From positions 544,890,711 to 544,954,710 of the forward strand of contig NC_057861.1 of assembly GCF_019393635.1 (NCBI RefSeq): a stretch of DNA of 64,000 bases. The letters are read 5' to 3'. The DNA comes from Dromiciops gliroides. Taxonomy: Eukaryota; Chordata; Mammalia; Microbiotheria; Microbiotheriidae. Shown one piece after another: positions 55,346 through 64,000 of the stretch. The translations under genes and the position numbers were made by a program. Within the stretch, counting starts at the first letter, position 1. Every line of letters starts with the position of its first letter. Under the pieces are notes generated by a model. It saw nothing but the letters and a program-made list of their open reading frames with translations, made no database searches and was not told the origin of the DNA.

Positions 55346-56060
55346 AATCAACATTATGTAAAATACAGAAGCAGTTGTTATAGTTCCTATTCTCAGAGGG
55401 ACAAAAGGCTTAGTCCTGGGCCAAGACCACATTCCATTGAGCAATGGGTGATTAGTCAAATGGGAGAGTATTTGGAATATGCCTCAGTGTTGCTGCCAAG
55501 AGAAAAAGCTCCAAGATAACACTATATTCCAGGGGACAGCTTGTTCCCATTAGTATTTCTGTCTACCCATACTAACCTGTGCAAAGTTGACAGGTCTGTG
55601 ATCATGGACAACACAAGTAATCTGGATGCACCATGGCTATATACCATCTTAATGGACAAGGTTTAAACCTGGTCCTGTTGAGAGCTTTCAGATTCTGTCA
55701 TTGTGCAGGCTGTTGAGTTCTAAAGTCTGTTTGAAAGGTGTATTATCATCTTCGTTCTCCCCTCTAAAGTTTTAGGGGTTTTGTTCCAGACCAGTGAATA
55801 CAACAGTGTTGGGAACTATCAGTGTAGAATCACTCCTCTTTCTTATTCCAAGAGAGTAGAATAGGGGCACCAAGACATTAAGTGACTTGTGTCCCTGGTC
55901 ACACCTCTAATACATGGCACAGGTAGAATATGAACCCACGGCTTTCTGACTCTGAGTCGGAGGATTGAACACTAACCCTCTATCCATTATGTTAAGTTGC
56001 CTCTGTTTTTTTTAAGCATTAGCTCCTTTAATCAGACAATTTGTAAGGGGGAATTTTTTT
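55346..56060. other. Mostly unannotated; MIR trace
   Basis: 55860-56010 is a reverse MIR-type SINE (aagtgacttgtgtccctggt, tctatccattatgttaagtt). The rest shows nothing recognisable. Confidence 0.5.
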
Positions 56061-56076
56061 AAAGAAGTCTAAATTA

Positions 56077-56231
56077 GGGGAAGCTGGGTGGTGCAGTGGA
56101 CAAAGCACCAGCCCTGGATTCAGGAGGACTTGAATTCAAATCTGGCCTCAGATACTTGACACTTACTAGCTGTGTGACCCTGGTCAAGTCACTTAACTCC
56201 AACTGCCTCACCAAAAAAATAAACAAACAAA

Positions 56232-56264
<33 letters not shown>
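56077..56264 (+). mobile_element. WSINE1-like SINE with (CAA)n tail, perfect 16-bp duplication
   Basis: Flanks aaagaagtctaaatta at 56061-56076 and 56265-56280 are identical. The tail grew into a CAA microsatellite. Confidence 0.93.
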
Positions 56265-56280
56265 AAAGAAGTCTAAATTA

Positions 56281-56945
56281 CAGGACTGTCCTCAGTGGGA
56301 GCTTATACAAGAGAAGCCTGTTTGCTAAAGAATTCAAAATTTACTGTGATTAGACCTTTAAAAGCTACTAGCATGTTCATGGTTTGAATGTTCATGAAGC
56401 TTGCTCTTTAAATATGATTATAATTTGACTTTTTGCAACTGTGGCAAGGCAGGTGGACCTTCGAAGCAGGCATGTCTCTGGGATGCCCAACCTGTAATGG
56501 AAGGGAAACAACCATGGAGCCAGAGGTAGGGAAGCGCTCTTAACAAGTACAGGCAATGCTGGTTTAAAAACTCATTTCATTGGGGGCCCTTGCCCACTGG
56601 TGGATGTGAAATTGTAGCTATTACTTATGAATCACTGTAGCTTCAGGTTGGAAGGGACTTACCTCAGGGGCCAACCCCCCCCCCACACACACACAATGTC
56701 CCTCCAAAGTGGGAACCCCCTGCTTCTCAAAGCAGCAGAGTCCTAGAGAAGATTTCATTATTTAGTAAGTTTTTCCTTATGCAGCTTTTCTCCAGATTCT
56801 ATTCCAGTTCTGCCTTCTGAGGCTAATTATATTCTCATATAATTTATAATATGTTATAGTATATACTATGTACATAATATGTAATATATCAGTATCACAT
56901 GATATATAGTATATCATAACAATATATGACATAATATATAATCTA
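56281..56945. other. Unannotated; AT-rich palindromic stretch at the end
   Basis: 56830-56945 is a TA-rich run (atgttatagtatatactatg, gatatatagtatatcataac) with several self-complementary parts. No gene seen. Confidence 0.55.
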
Positions 56946-57345
56946 ATAAGTATTTATATAGTGCTTTTTGAGGTTTGCAAAGAGTTTTACATATTTTAAC
57001 TTTTTTTTTTTTGGTGAGGCAACTGGGGTTAAGTGACTTGCCCAGGGTCACACAGCTAGTAAGTACCAAGTGTCTGAGGTCACATTTGAACTCATGTCCT
57101 TCTGAATCCAGAACTGGTGCTCTATCCACTTCGCCACCTAGCTGCCCCCATTAACTCATTTGATCTTCATAATTACCCTTTGAGACTGGGGCTATCGTTG
57201 GCCCCTGTTTTACAGATGAAGAAACTAAAGCATTGAGGTTAAAAGACTTACCTAGGGTCACACAGCTAATATGTGTGCAAGGCTGGATTCAAACTCACAT
57301 CTTCCTGTCTTTGAAGTCTTGTGTTCTATCAGCTTTGTTTTCTTG
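56945..57345 (-). mobile_element. THER1-type SINE carrying a reverse WSINE
   Basis: The outer SINE reads aagtatttatatagtgcttt, then cagatgaagaaactaaagca and cctagggtcacacagctaat. The WSINE is at 57001-57150. Confidence 0.8.
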
Positions 57346-57599
57346 TGCTGGTCTTTCCAGGACTTAAAGACAGCTACCATTTCCCACTCCCCAAATCTTT
57401 TCTCTGATCTAAAACATCCCTAGTTCCTTCAACTAATCTTCACATTGGGTACAGAAGAATCTTCCTTCCTCCTTCTCACCACCCACCTTCAGCTGAAGGT
57501 GATCTCTCCCCTCCTTTAAATTTGTAAAGCACTTTATTTGGAACCCCCACCCCCACCCCATCCCCTTTGCATGTATCCCACCCTACCTTACAGTGTAAT

Positions 57600-57910
57600 T
57601 AGGATACTAGATTTAGAGCTAGGAGGGACCTCAGAGCCAATCTAACTCAACCCCTCATTCTACAGGTGAGAAAATGGAGACACATAATATGGAAATCTGC
57701 TTTGCATGACTTCACATGTATAATGGGTATCATATTGCTTGCTTTCTTGATGGGTGGAGATGAGGCTGGAGGGAGAGAGAGAATTTGGAGCTCAACATTA
57801 AAAAATGAAGACAAATGAATGAATGGATAGCTAAAATAATTTTTTTACCTTTATTTATTTATTTGCTTGTTTTTTATCTTTATATCCTTAGTGTCTAGCA
57901 CATTTTGGGA
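57600..57910 (+). mobile_element. MIR3-type start, L1 tail and L2 tail fragments
   Basis: 57600-57690: ctagatttagagctaggagg. 57690-57800: an L1 3' tail (catattgcttgctttcttga). 57860-57910: an L2-like tail. All are short and worn. Confidence 0.5.
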
Positions 57911-58135
57911 TGATACTGATCTGAGACTTAATGGGAGTAGATTAAGAGCACTCCCACTGAAGAAAATCTCTCTAACAATATAGAGAAACACCTGCTCTAC
58001 AACTCAAATTCCTGGAGAGCTGCCTGGGCCACGAAGGGGTTAAGTGACTTGCCCAGAGTCCCACAGGATGTGAACCCAGGTGTTCCTGACTGTCCATGGC
58101 CAGCTCACTATGAACTGCACAATGCTGCTTTTCTA

Positions 58136-58366
58136 CATATGTGTGTGTATGTATACACATATACATATGCATATATATATATATACACAAATACATGTGT
58201 GTATATGTGAGTGTGTGTATGTATATGTGTGTATATATGTACATACACATATATGTATGTGTGTGTGTGTATCTATATAGAGAGAGAGAGAGAAAGAGAG
58301 AAAGAGAGAAAGAGAGAGAGAGAGAGAGAGGGGGAGAGAGAGAGAGGGAGAGAGAGGGAGAGATTG
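58136..58366. repeat. Compound (GT/AT)n - (GA)n simple repeat
   Basis: TGTGTATATG-type alternation to about 58278, then a purine GA/GAAA run to 58366, followed by a SINE. Open frames across it are low-complexity and not genes. Confidence 0.95.
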
Positions 58367-58371
58367 AGATT

Positions 58372-58675
58372 AAGGGCACCTAGGTGGCTCAGTAGAGCCT
58401 ATTATTCCCTATCAGAAGAGTACCAGCCCTAGAATCAAAAGAACCTGAGTTCAAATTCAGATTCAGACACTTACTACCTGAATGACCCTGGGCAAGTCAC
58501 TTAATCCCAATTGTATCCTCTGTGTGTGATAATTATATTTCAATAAGACTTCCTTTGTAATCCTATGTAATTTACACCTTTAAAAAATGTTCTTCTGTGA
58601 AAGCATCTCTAGGTTTCACCAGTCTGCCAAAGGGGTCCATTTCACATGCAAAAAAGGTTAAGTACTCCTGAGTTT
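58372..58675 (+). mobile_element. WSINE variant and hAT-like MITE piece
   Basis: 58372-58520 is a SINE with about 20 extra nt in its head (gcctattattccctatcag). 58525-58675 is a worn MITE end (ccaaaggggtccatttcaca, aaggttaagtactcctg). Confidence 0.65.
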
Positions 58676-59401
58676 TGGGCTCACCAAGTGACATCAATAT
58701 CATGAAATTAATTAAAGCCTCCTCAGTAGTGAAACCAACAAAGGCTGCCCAGCTTGTCTGAAATGCAGACTACTTAGTTCTATAGAGACACTGGCTAGCA
58801 TCCAAGCCCCCACTTAGAAGAGATTAAAAGGCAAAGTAAATAAATAGAATTTAGTTTAATAAAGTAACAGGCAAATAATGCATTATCATGGGAACAGAAG
58901 TGCTAAAGTGTGTCCTTTTACATACATTTTCCAGGAAATAGACTAATAGAGCAAACTCTGAAACAATACTCCCAAAATACATAAGTATTTTTTTCAAACT
59001 ATTAAAAAGATTAACAGTACATGTTTGGAGTGCATCCCTTTTAGTCCTTTCAGTCAAATATCTTCAACAATAAATTCTAATAACAGAATTTCAGTCTTGA
59101 ATAAGTAGCTGCTAATGTTATTATTCTGATAAAAGTAATTAAGGCTTGTGTTTCTTTCTCTCCCCATACCCAGATCCAAATGGAAGAACTCAATCCCTTG
59201 CCAATCTGCTTTGAATAAAGTCCCACATTTAAAGACATTGAGCCCCTAGAGGTAAGTCCTAAGGCTTAGGTTTTGGCTTTTTCAGAATACTAGCAGCCTC
59301 TCTATCCAGGAGAGGATTTTTAACTCTTTTATTTATTGTTTTACTTTGGAAGAGGGATGGGGAAAGAGATGGAGTTGTGTCATTTCCAAGACTTGCTGGT
59401 A

Positions 59402-59511
59402 TTACTCTTGTGGGTATAGCCCCATGACAAAGCCTTTCTGACTGCTGCTGCATCGACACCCCGAAGGACCCTGTGAATCTTGTTCTCCCAGGGGTCCTGC
59501 AACAATCAACC
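59402..59511 (-). CDS. LDAF1: LDAF1 probable last coding exon; start uncertain
   Basis: After tattttcag (59512) one frame reads [14 protein letters not shown] and stops after GLYPQE (TAA at 59404-59402). Human has RPLTQQNTSC...EGLYQE, so both ends of the exon resemble it. The acceptors at 59511 and 59496 give the wrong phase for the phase-2 donor at 62266; the CAG acceptors giving starts at 59447, 59444 or 59441 are in phase but drop about 17 residues. AATAAA (minus strand) occurs at 59337-59332 and 59333-59328, about 65-75 nt past the stop. Confidence 0.6.
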
Positions 59512-60789
59512 CTGAAAATACTAAAGAATATTTCTGTGGTGGTGATCACCTATTAGTCCTGCCCCCTGACAAAAGCTATAATCCAATGTCATAAACAACA
59601 TGTCCCAAAGCCTTTTAAAACAAAGTACTGCTTTCACTCAGTCGTGCCTGGTAGAATCGGGATACTGGACAGTCATTGGGCGCTTGCTTTCAAGGATATG
59701 GTGATGTTTCAGTGAGCTGCAGAATAAGTAAAAGGGAAGAGTCAGCTCTGAGACTGCATTAGAGTGTACATAACTAAATATTTAGCTTTTTTTGCCACTC
59801 CTTGTAACCACTCACATGAGGTGGTTGTCATTGTTAGACCCACTTAACAGGCAGCTAGGTGGCACAGTGGACCTAACACTAGACCTGGATTCAGGAAGAC
59901 CTGAGTTCAAATTCAGCCTCAGAGACTTACTTGCTGTGTGACCTGGGCAAGTCGGTTTAACTGCTGCCTGCCTGTTTCCTAATCTATAAAATGGGGATAA
60001 TTATAGCCCCTACTTCCCAGGGTAGTTGTGAGGATCAAATGAAATAATATTTGTAAAGTGCTTAGCACAGTGCCTGGCACATAGTAACTGCTTTGTAGAT
60101 ATTAACCATCATTATTATTTCTCTGTCTCTTTGGGTTTATTCTTTCCTGCTCTTCAGGGAAGGAGTATTGCACATGGAATGGAGCAGGCTACAATTTTGT
60201 AAGATCTCAAAAGTCCCAGGGATGGGAGCCCATGACATAGTTTGCTATCAGCATGGCCATAAGGAGCCACCTGTGAGATAAGGCTTAGCAATGAACCTGA
60301 CTAGCAGTGGAGAAGCCATTTACCTCATTTACTGGCTATGTTACACATGGAAATTGAATTTGGTGGGGCAAATGCTTTGTAACAAATACTTTAAGAAACA
60401 GGGTGGTATGGGGAGAATGGGTCTCCAATTGGGGGAGGTGGGGGATGTTTTATACTTCTTTACTTATTATATCTTATCAGTAAATATCCTTTTATAACAA
60501 CTAATTGTTATTAATTGATTAAATGAAACTAAGGCCCAAATCAGTAGAGGGCATCATTGATATATATGGGAGGTATTAATAGCCATGTATTTAGAGTAGA
60601 CCACATGGGTATAGAATAGACATGGAGAGTGAGTAGACCACACCAGAATGAGGTTTCAAGTCAACAGCATTAGGACACCTTCAATCTCTCAGGGGTACCC
60701 CTGAAACTATGAGAGAGGGAGATGTGGTCTTGATCTAGGAACCCTAGTCATCAGAGTGGCCTCTGGGATAAGGAACCCCAGAACTAGGA

Positions 60790-60835
<46 letters not shown>

Positions 60836-63686
60836 CTTGTCTGGCATGTGTCAGAAGTAGTACTTGAACTTAGGACCTCCTGAGTCCAAGGTCAGTTCTC
60901 CAATACCATGCTGCCTGCTGCCACTCTATATATTTAAAAACACTGTCCCATTGGTGCTGCTACTATAGCAGTTTGTTCAGGAACAATGAAGAGCTTAAAA
61001 CTCCTTAATTATATATATATATACACGCATATATATATATACCTATAGAGAGATATAGATATATAGATATTAATTATATAATGATGGGTCGACATTTCTA
61101 TTCTTTTCTCTGTTCTGACTGATGCAAGAATGGGAAGTATCTAATAAAAGCCATATAGCAACTACTTAATATATATGTTAACATATAATATCTATACTAT
61201 ATATTATCATAATACAATAATATGGTATATAATGATGTTACATTACGGTGTAATGATATATCAATATAATATGTAATATTACTCCCCTTCACATACCCTT
61301 TAGTCCAGCTAAACTGGCCTTCTTGCTGTTCTGGCACATAACAGTTCATCTACCCTCTCCTTGACTTTGCACAAGCTGTGCCTCATGCCTAGAATGCATT
61401 CCCTATTCACTTCTGCCTCTTCAAATCCCCCTTGGAATGTTGTTCAAAATTCAACTCAAATGCTTGCTCCTACCATGAGGCCTTTCCTGATCACCCGTGC
61501 TAGTGCTTCCTCCCTGAAAAGTTCCTTTGTATTTATTTTATATATCTTCATATGTGTGCATGTCATTTCCTTAAGCTCCTAAGGAAGGAAATGGCATTTT
61601 TGTCTTTGTATCCCCAGTGTTTAATACAGTATGTGCAATATAGTAGGTGCCTAATAAATGGTTTCTGATTGATTCTAAAACTAATGGATCTTAGATTTAG
61701 AGCTAGAATGGGCCATAGGAAGGACTCTATAAATGGTCTTTCCATATAAGGTTGGAAGTGATCCAACTGACATTATAAACTGCTTTTGAGCTTGATGTGT
61801 GGCATGTGATAGGAAGCTCCTGGCCTTTCCAAGAATTCTTAACCATTTTTGTGTCATGACCCCTTTTGGGAAGCCTAGGGAAGCCTATGGGCCCCTTCTC
61901 AGAATAATGTTTCTCAATGCATAAAATAAAATTCATAAAAATCACAAATGAAACCAATAATCATAAAATACAATTATCCAATTTTTTTTTCTTAAAAGTT
62001 CACAAGCACTAGGTTAAGGACTCCTGATCTAGAGAGTAACCAGAAGCTGTTTATATATATATATATTTTTTTTAAACAAGGCAATGGGGATTAAGTGACT
62101 TGCCCAGGGTCACACAGCTAGTGTCAAGTGTCTGAGGCTGGATTAGAACTCAGGTCCTCCTGAATCCAGGGCCAGTGCTCTATCCACTGCGCCACCTAGC
62201 TGCCCCCTATATATATTTTTTTAAATCCTCAAATAAGGAAGTTATATTCTTATGTTAATATTTACCCAAAAGAGAACCAATAGTTGATGAGGCTCGAGAG
62301 AACCACGTAGCACACGCTGAGGGTCCCAGACATGGCCAGTGACACGAAACCCAAGCCACACAGCACACAGAGCAGGCTGAGACCGCCTACAGATATAACG
62401 ACTCCTGGAGAAAGGAAAAATGCCAGTTACCAGAGGGCTCAGCCAAGTTACAAGGACTGCATTTGCACTCAGTGACGCAGATATGATTGATATTCTTTGA
62501 TGGTGACTGGGCCTTAGTTAGAGAAAAAGTTCTCCAGAGTTCTCCCCTTCCCCTAGAGCAGGGGGAAGGAGGAGAAAGGAAGGCAGAGTATAAAGATGGA
62601 TACCTTGTATTTTCAGAGTACTTGCCATCTGAAAAGTCTAGAATGTTTTCCTAGATACTTTCCAGAGAAAAATAAAGAAAAAATACGACAAAGAACTAGC
62701 ACAGAGAGGCATAAAATCCCCTCTTCCAGGTCAAACAGCTACTTAAGGATTCCATCATAACAAATAATTTCTAATTTGCATCAAGAACTATAAGAGGGCA
62801 AGATAAAAGTCTAAAAGGGACTTCTCAGCTTAATCAGAAGCACTTGGTCTAAGAGATTTTGACTAGAACAGACATAATATTGTATACGATTAAGTGCTCA
62901 ATAAATTTTATTCAACTGAGTGGCCTTAGGCAAGTCACTTGACCTTTGGGATTCAGTTTCCTCTTCTGTAAAACTGAGGGTGTTGGGTTAGACTTCCCTG
63001 GCTTCCTTTAATTCCAACTAAAATTTCATCTTTTACAGGAAGCCTTTACCATCCCCTCTTCTTTTTTTTTTTTTAAAGACAATAGGGGTTGGGTGACTTG
63101 CTCAGGGTCACACAGCTAGTAAGATTCTGAGGCTGGATTTGAATTCAAATCCTCCTGACTCCACGGCTAGTGTTCTATCCACTTCGCCACCTAGCTGTAC
63201 TGTCCCCCATCCCCTGCCTCCCCATCCCCTCTTAATTCTAGTGCCTTTCCTCTGTTAAATATTTCCTATCTATCCTGGATATACTTTGCTTTGTATATAT
63301 TTGATGACATGCTATCTCACCTATTAGATTGTAGACTCCTTGAGAGCAGGGACCTTCTTTTGCCTCTTATTTTTAATCCCCAGTGTTTAGCACAGTGTCT
63401 GGCACATAGTAAGCACTTAATAATTATTGATTGGCAGATGATCCTTTAAGGTTCCTTTCAACTCTCCTTTTAGCCTCCTATGATTAACCCATTTTATGGA
63501 GAGAAAATATGAAATACCTTCCACTAATATAACTCCAACACAGGCAGCCAGAGACATCAGGACCACAAGCAGTAGAAAGATTCCAATGGGAATGGCAGAT
63601 ATCATAATGAACATCAGCAAGGTTAAGGCAACAAAGGGATGTTTATCGAGGTATCGACCAATTGGAGAGTTCATAAAAGCAATCAC
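59402..63686 (-). CDS. LDAF1: LDAF1 (TMEM159, promethin), 3' part; exons at 63686-63518, 62404-62266 and a final exon near 59.4-59.5 kb
   Basis: Two exons are firm. Their product runs from [18 protein letters not shown] through [20 protein letters not shown] to [20 protein letters not shown] and ends INYWFSF, following human LDAF1 closely. Hydrophobic stretches form the hairpin-like membrane part. From the family: LDAF1 sits in the ER with seipin and sets where lipid droplets form. The first coding exon (human MAKEEPQ...) is past the right edge. A last exon is proposed at 59.4-59.5 kb because one frame there ends GLYPQE, like human GLYQE, but its phase does not match the donor (see findings). 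Tail-to-tail with ZP2, as in human. Confidence 0.93.
59845..60120 (+). mobile_element. THER1-type SINE, complete
   Basis: Head ggcagctaggtggcacagtg, core tgctgtgtgacctgggcaag, tail gtgcctggcacatagtaact. Also in the LDAF1 final intron. Confidence 0.8.
60121..61285. repeat. LDAF1 intron sequence with (CA)n and AT-rich repeats
   Basis: (CA)n at 60788-60832; TA-rich runs at 61009-61080 and 61160-61280, partly palindromic. No gene or element otherwise recognised. Confidence 0.75.
61285..61680 (+). mobile_element. LINE L2 3' end
   Basis: tccttgactttgcacaagct, ctcctaccatgaggcctttc and tagtaggtgcctaataaatg are the L2 ORF2 end and 3' UTR. 5' truncated and broken. Confidence 0.82.
61835..62030 (+). 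mobile_element. hAT-like MITE
   Basis: Left end attcttaaccatttttgtgt, right end actaggttaaggactcctg, near-inverted. No coding part. I could not find an 8-bp duplication. Confidence 0.6.
62070..62207 (-). mobile_element. WSINE1-like SINE, reverse
   Basis: Body ggcaatggggattaagtgac to gccacctagctgcccc, inserted in a TA repeat (tatatatatattttttt on both sides), 60 bp from an LDAF1 exon. Confidence 0.9.
62266..62404 (-). CDS. LDAF1: LDAF1 internal coding exon (membrane hairpin, second half)
   Basis: 139 nt, acceptor tttctccag, donor gtaaat, ending in phase 2 (TTT GG|). It encodes [12 protein letters not shown]..., then [20 protein letters not shown] and INYWFSF; the human counterpart has CWFSP here. 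If the intron were kept, the frame would stop at once (GGG TAA). Confidence 0.95.
62405..63040. other. LDAF1 intron, mostly unannotated
   Basis: 62910-63000 is a MIR-like trace (ggcaagtcacttgacctttg). Nothing else recognised. Confidence 0.5.
63005..63440 (+). mobile_element. LINE L2 3' end carrying a reverse WSINE
   Basis: L2 parts: aggaagcctttaccatcccc and gattgtagactccttgagag, then gcacatagtaagcacttaat. The WSINE (about 63063-63212) is flanked by catcccctctt on both sides. It ends about 75 bp from the LDAF1 exon at 63518. Confidence 0.85.
63518..63686 (-). CDS. LDAF1: LDAF1 internal coding exon (membrane hairpin, first half)
   Basis: 169 nt, acceptor tgtccacag, phase 0 start, donor gtattt (weak), ending in phase 1. 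It encodes 56 residues from VIAFMNSP to GVILVE, with two hydrophobic stretches joined at IPIG. Confidence 0.96.
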
Positions 63687-63954
63687 CTGTGGACAAAGGG
63701 GACACAAAGTTACTACATACAAGGTCACGCTGTCATTTTAACTACTTTAGGGGGGGGACAGCATCTCAAGGTCTTTTCTCCTGGTCATATTCCTAACATG
63801 ATTCTATTCTAGGTCAATAGTCGAAGTCTGGGTAAATAGTCAACCAAATTATGAGTATGGAATGTCCTGATAGATATGACAAAGCCAAAGAGACTTAAGC
63901 CAAAGGAATGGTTTGGGGTTTTTTAAAGTAGCATGGCATGGTCTGAACCTGTTG

Positions 63955-64000
63955 TTCGTCTTTTGTTTCAAAGAGGACCAATGACATCATGGGATGATGT
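63955..64000 (+). mobile_element. Marsupial SINE of unnamed family, cut by the window edge
   Basis: caaagaggaccaatgacatc and atgggatgatgt match the start of the family seen at 52640. 63690-63950 holds no exon that I can see. Confidence 0.6.

Noticed and set aside
57972-58432. Long open frames rich in SLSLS, ICVCVY or RERERE
   Set aside because: Low-complexity translation of compound GT/GA repeats.
1-64000. CRISPR arrays, operons, tRNA or rRNA genes
   Set aside because: The window is vertebrate nuclear DNA. The tRNA-like stretches are SINE heads; no intact tRNA cloverleaf or rRNA was seen.
1-64000. LTR retroelements or endogenous retroviruses
   Set aside because: No paired long terminal repeats, primer-binding site or gag/pol-like frame was recognised.

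Overview
The window is nuclear DNA from a marsupial, most likely an Australian (australidelphian) one. Two signals show this. First, it is packed with two marsupial SINE families: a short CORE-type SINE of the WSINE1/WALLSI kind (head ggcagctaggtgg, end taaccctcattgcc) and the longer MAR1 type (end tgactgaacaacaa). Second, it carries half of a LINE-1 (HAL1), CR1/L3 and L2 fossils, and mammalian single-copy genes split into GT-AG exons. The organism assignment is inferred from repeat families recalled from memory, not from a search.

Three host genes are present, in the same order and relative orientation as human 16p12.2 (flipped). ANKS4B is on the minus strand: its two coding exons at 16304-16141 and 3112-2026 give an intact 416-residue protein. 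ZP2 is on the plus strand: 18 coding exons from 29194 to 43021 give an intact 715-residue egg-coat glycoprotein. LDAF1 (TMEM159, promethin) is on the minus strand: its last exons lie between 63686 and about 59.4 kb, and its 5' coding exon lies beyond the right edge. The genes share a neighbourhood, not a pathway: brush-border adhesion scaffold, zona pellucida, and lipid-droplet assembly.

Layout. 1-2 kb: unannotated sequence, a SINE and the ANKS4B 3' UTR. 3.1-16.1 kb: the 13-kb ANKS4B intron, almost all transposon fossils (L2 reverse, CR1/L3, a hAT MITE with 8-bp duplication, an RTE-like remnant, SINEs). 16.3-29.1 kb: intergenic, with ANKS4B promoter-like HNF4 and HNF1 sites near 16.4 kb and a degenerate ~150-bp tandem duplication near 20.8 kb. 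29.1-43.05 kb: ZP2, with a TATA-like box and E-boxes upstream and a poly(A) signal overlapping its stop codon. 43.05-59.2 kb: intergenic, including a complete 3.2-kb HAL1 bounded by a perfect 18-bp target-site duplication. 59.2-64 kb: 3' part of LDAF1.

Nothing here looks like a new multi-gene system. The points most worth checking are the HAL1 element, the splice sites of ZP2 that abut microsatellites or compete with a second AG, the unresolved LDAF1 C-terminus, and the hAT-like repeat families.
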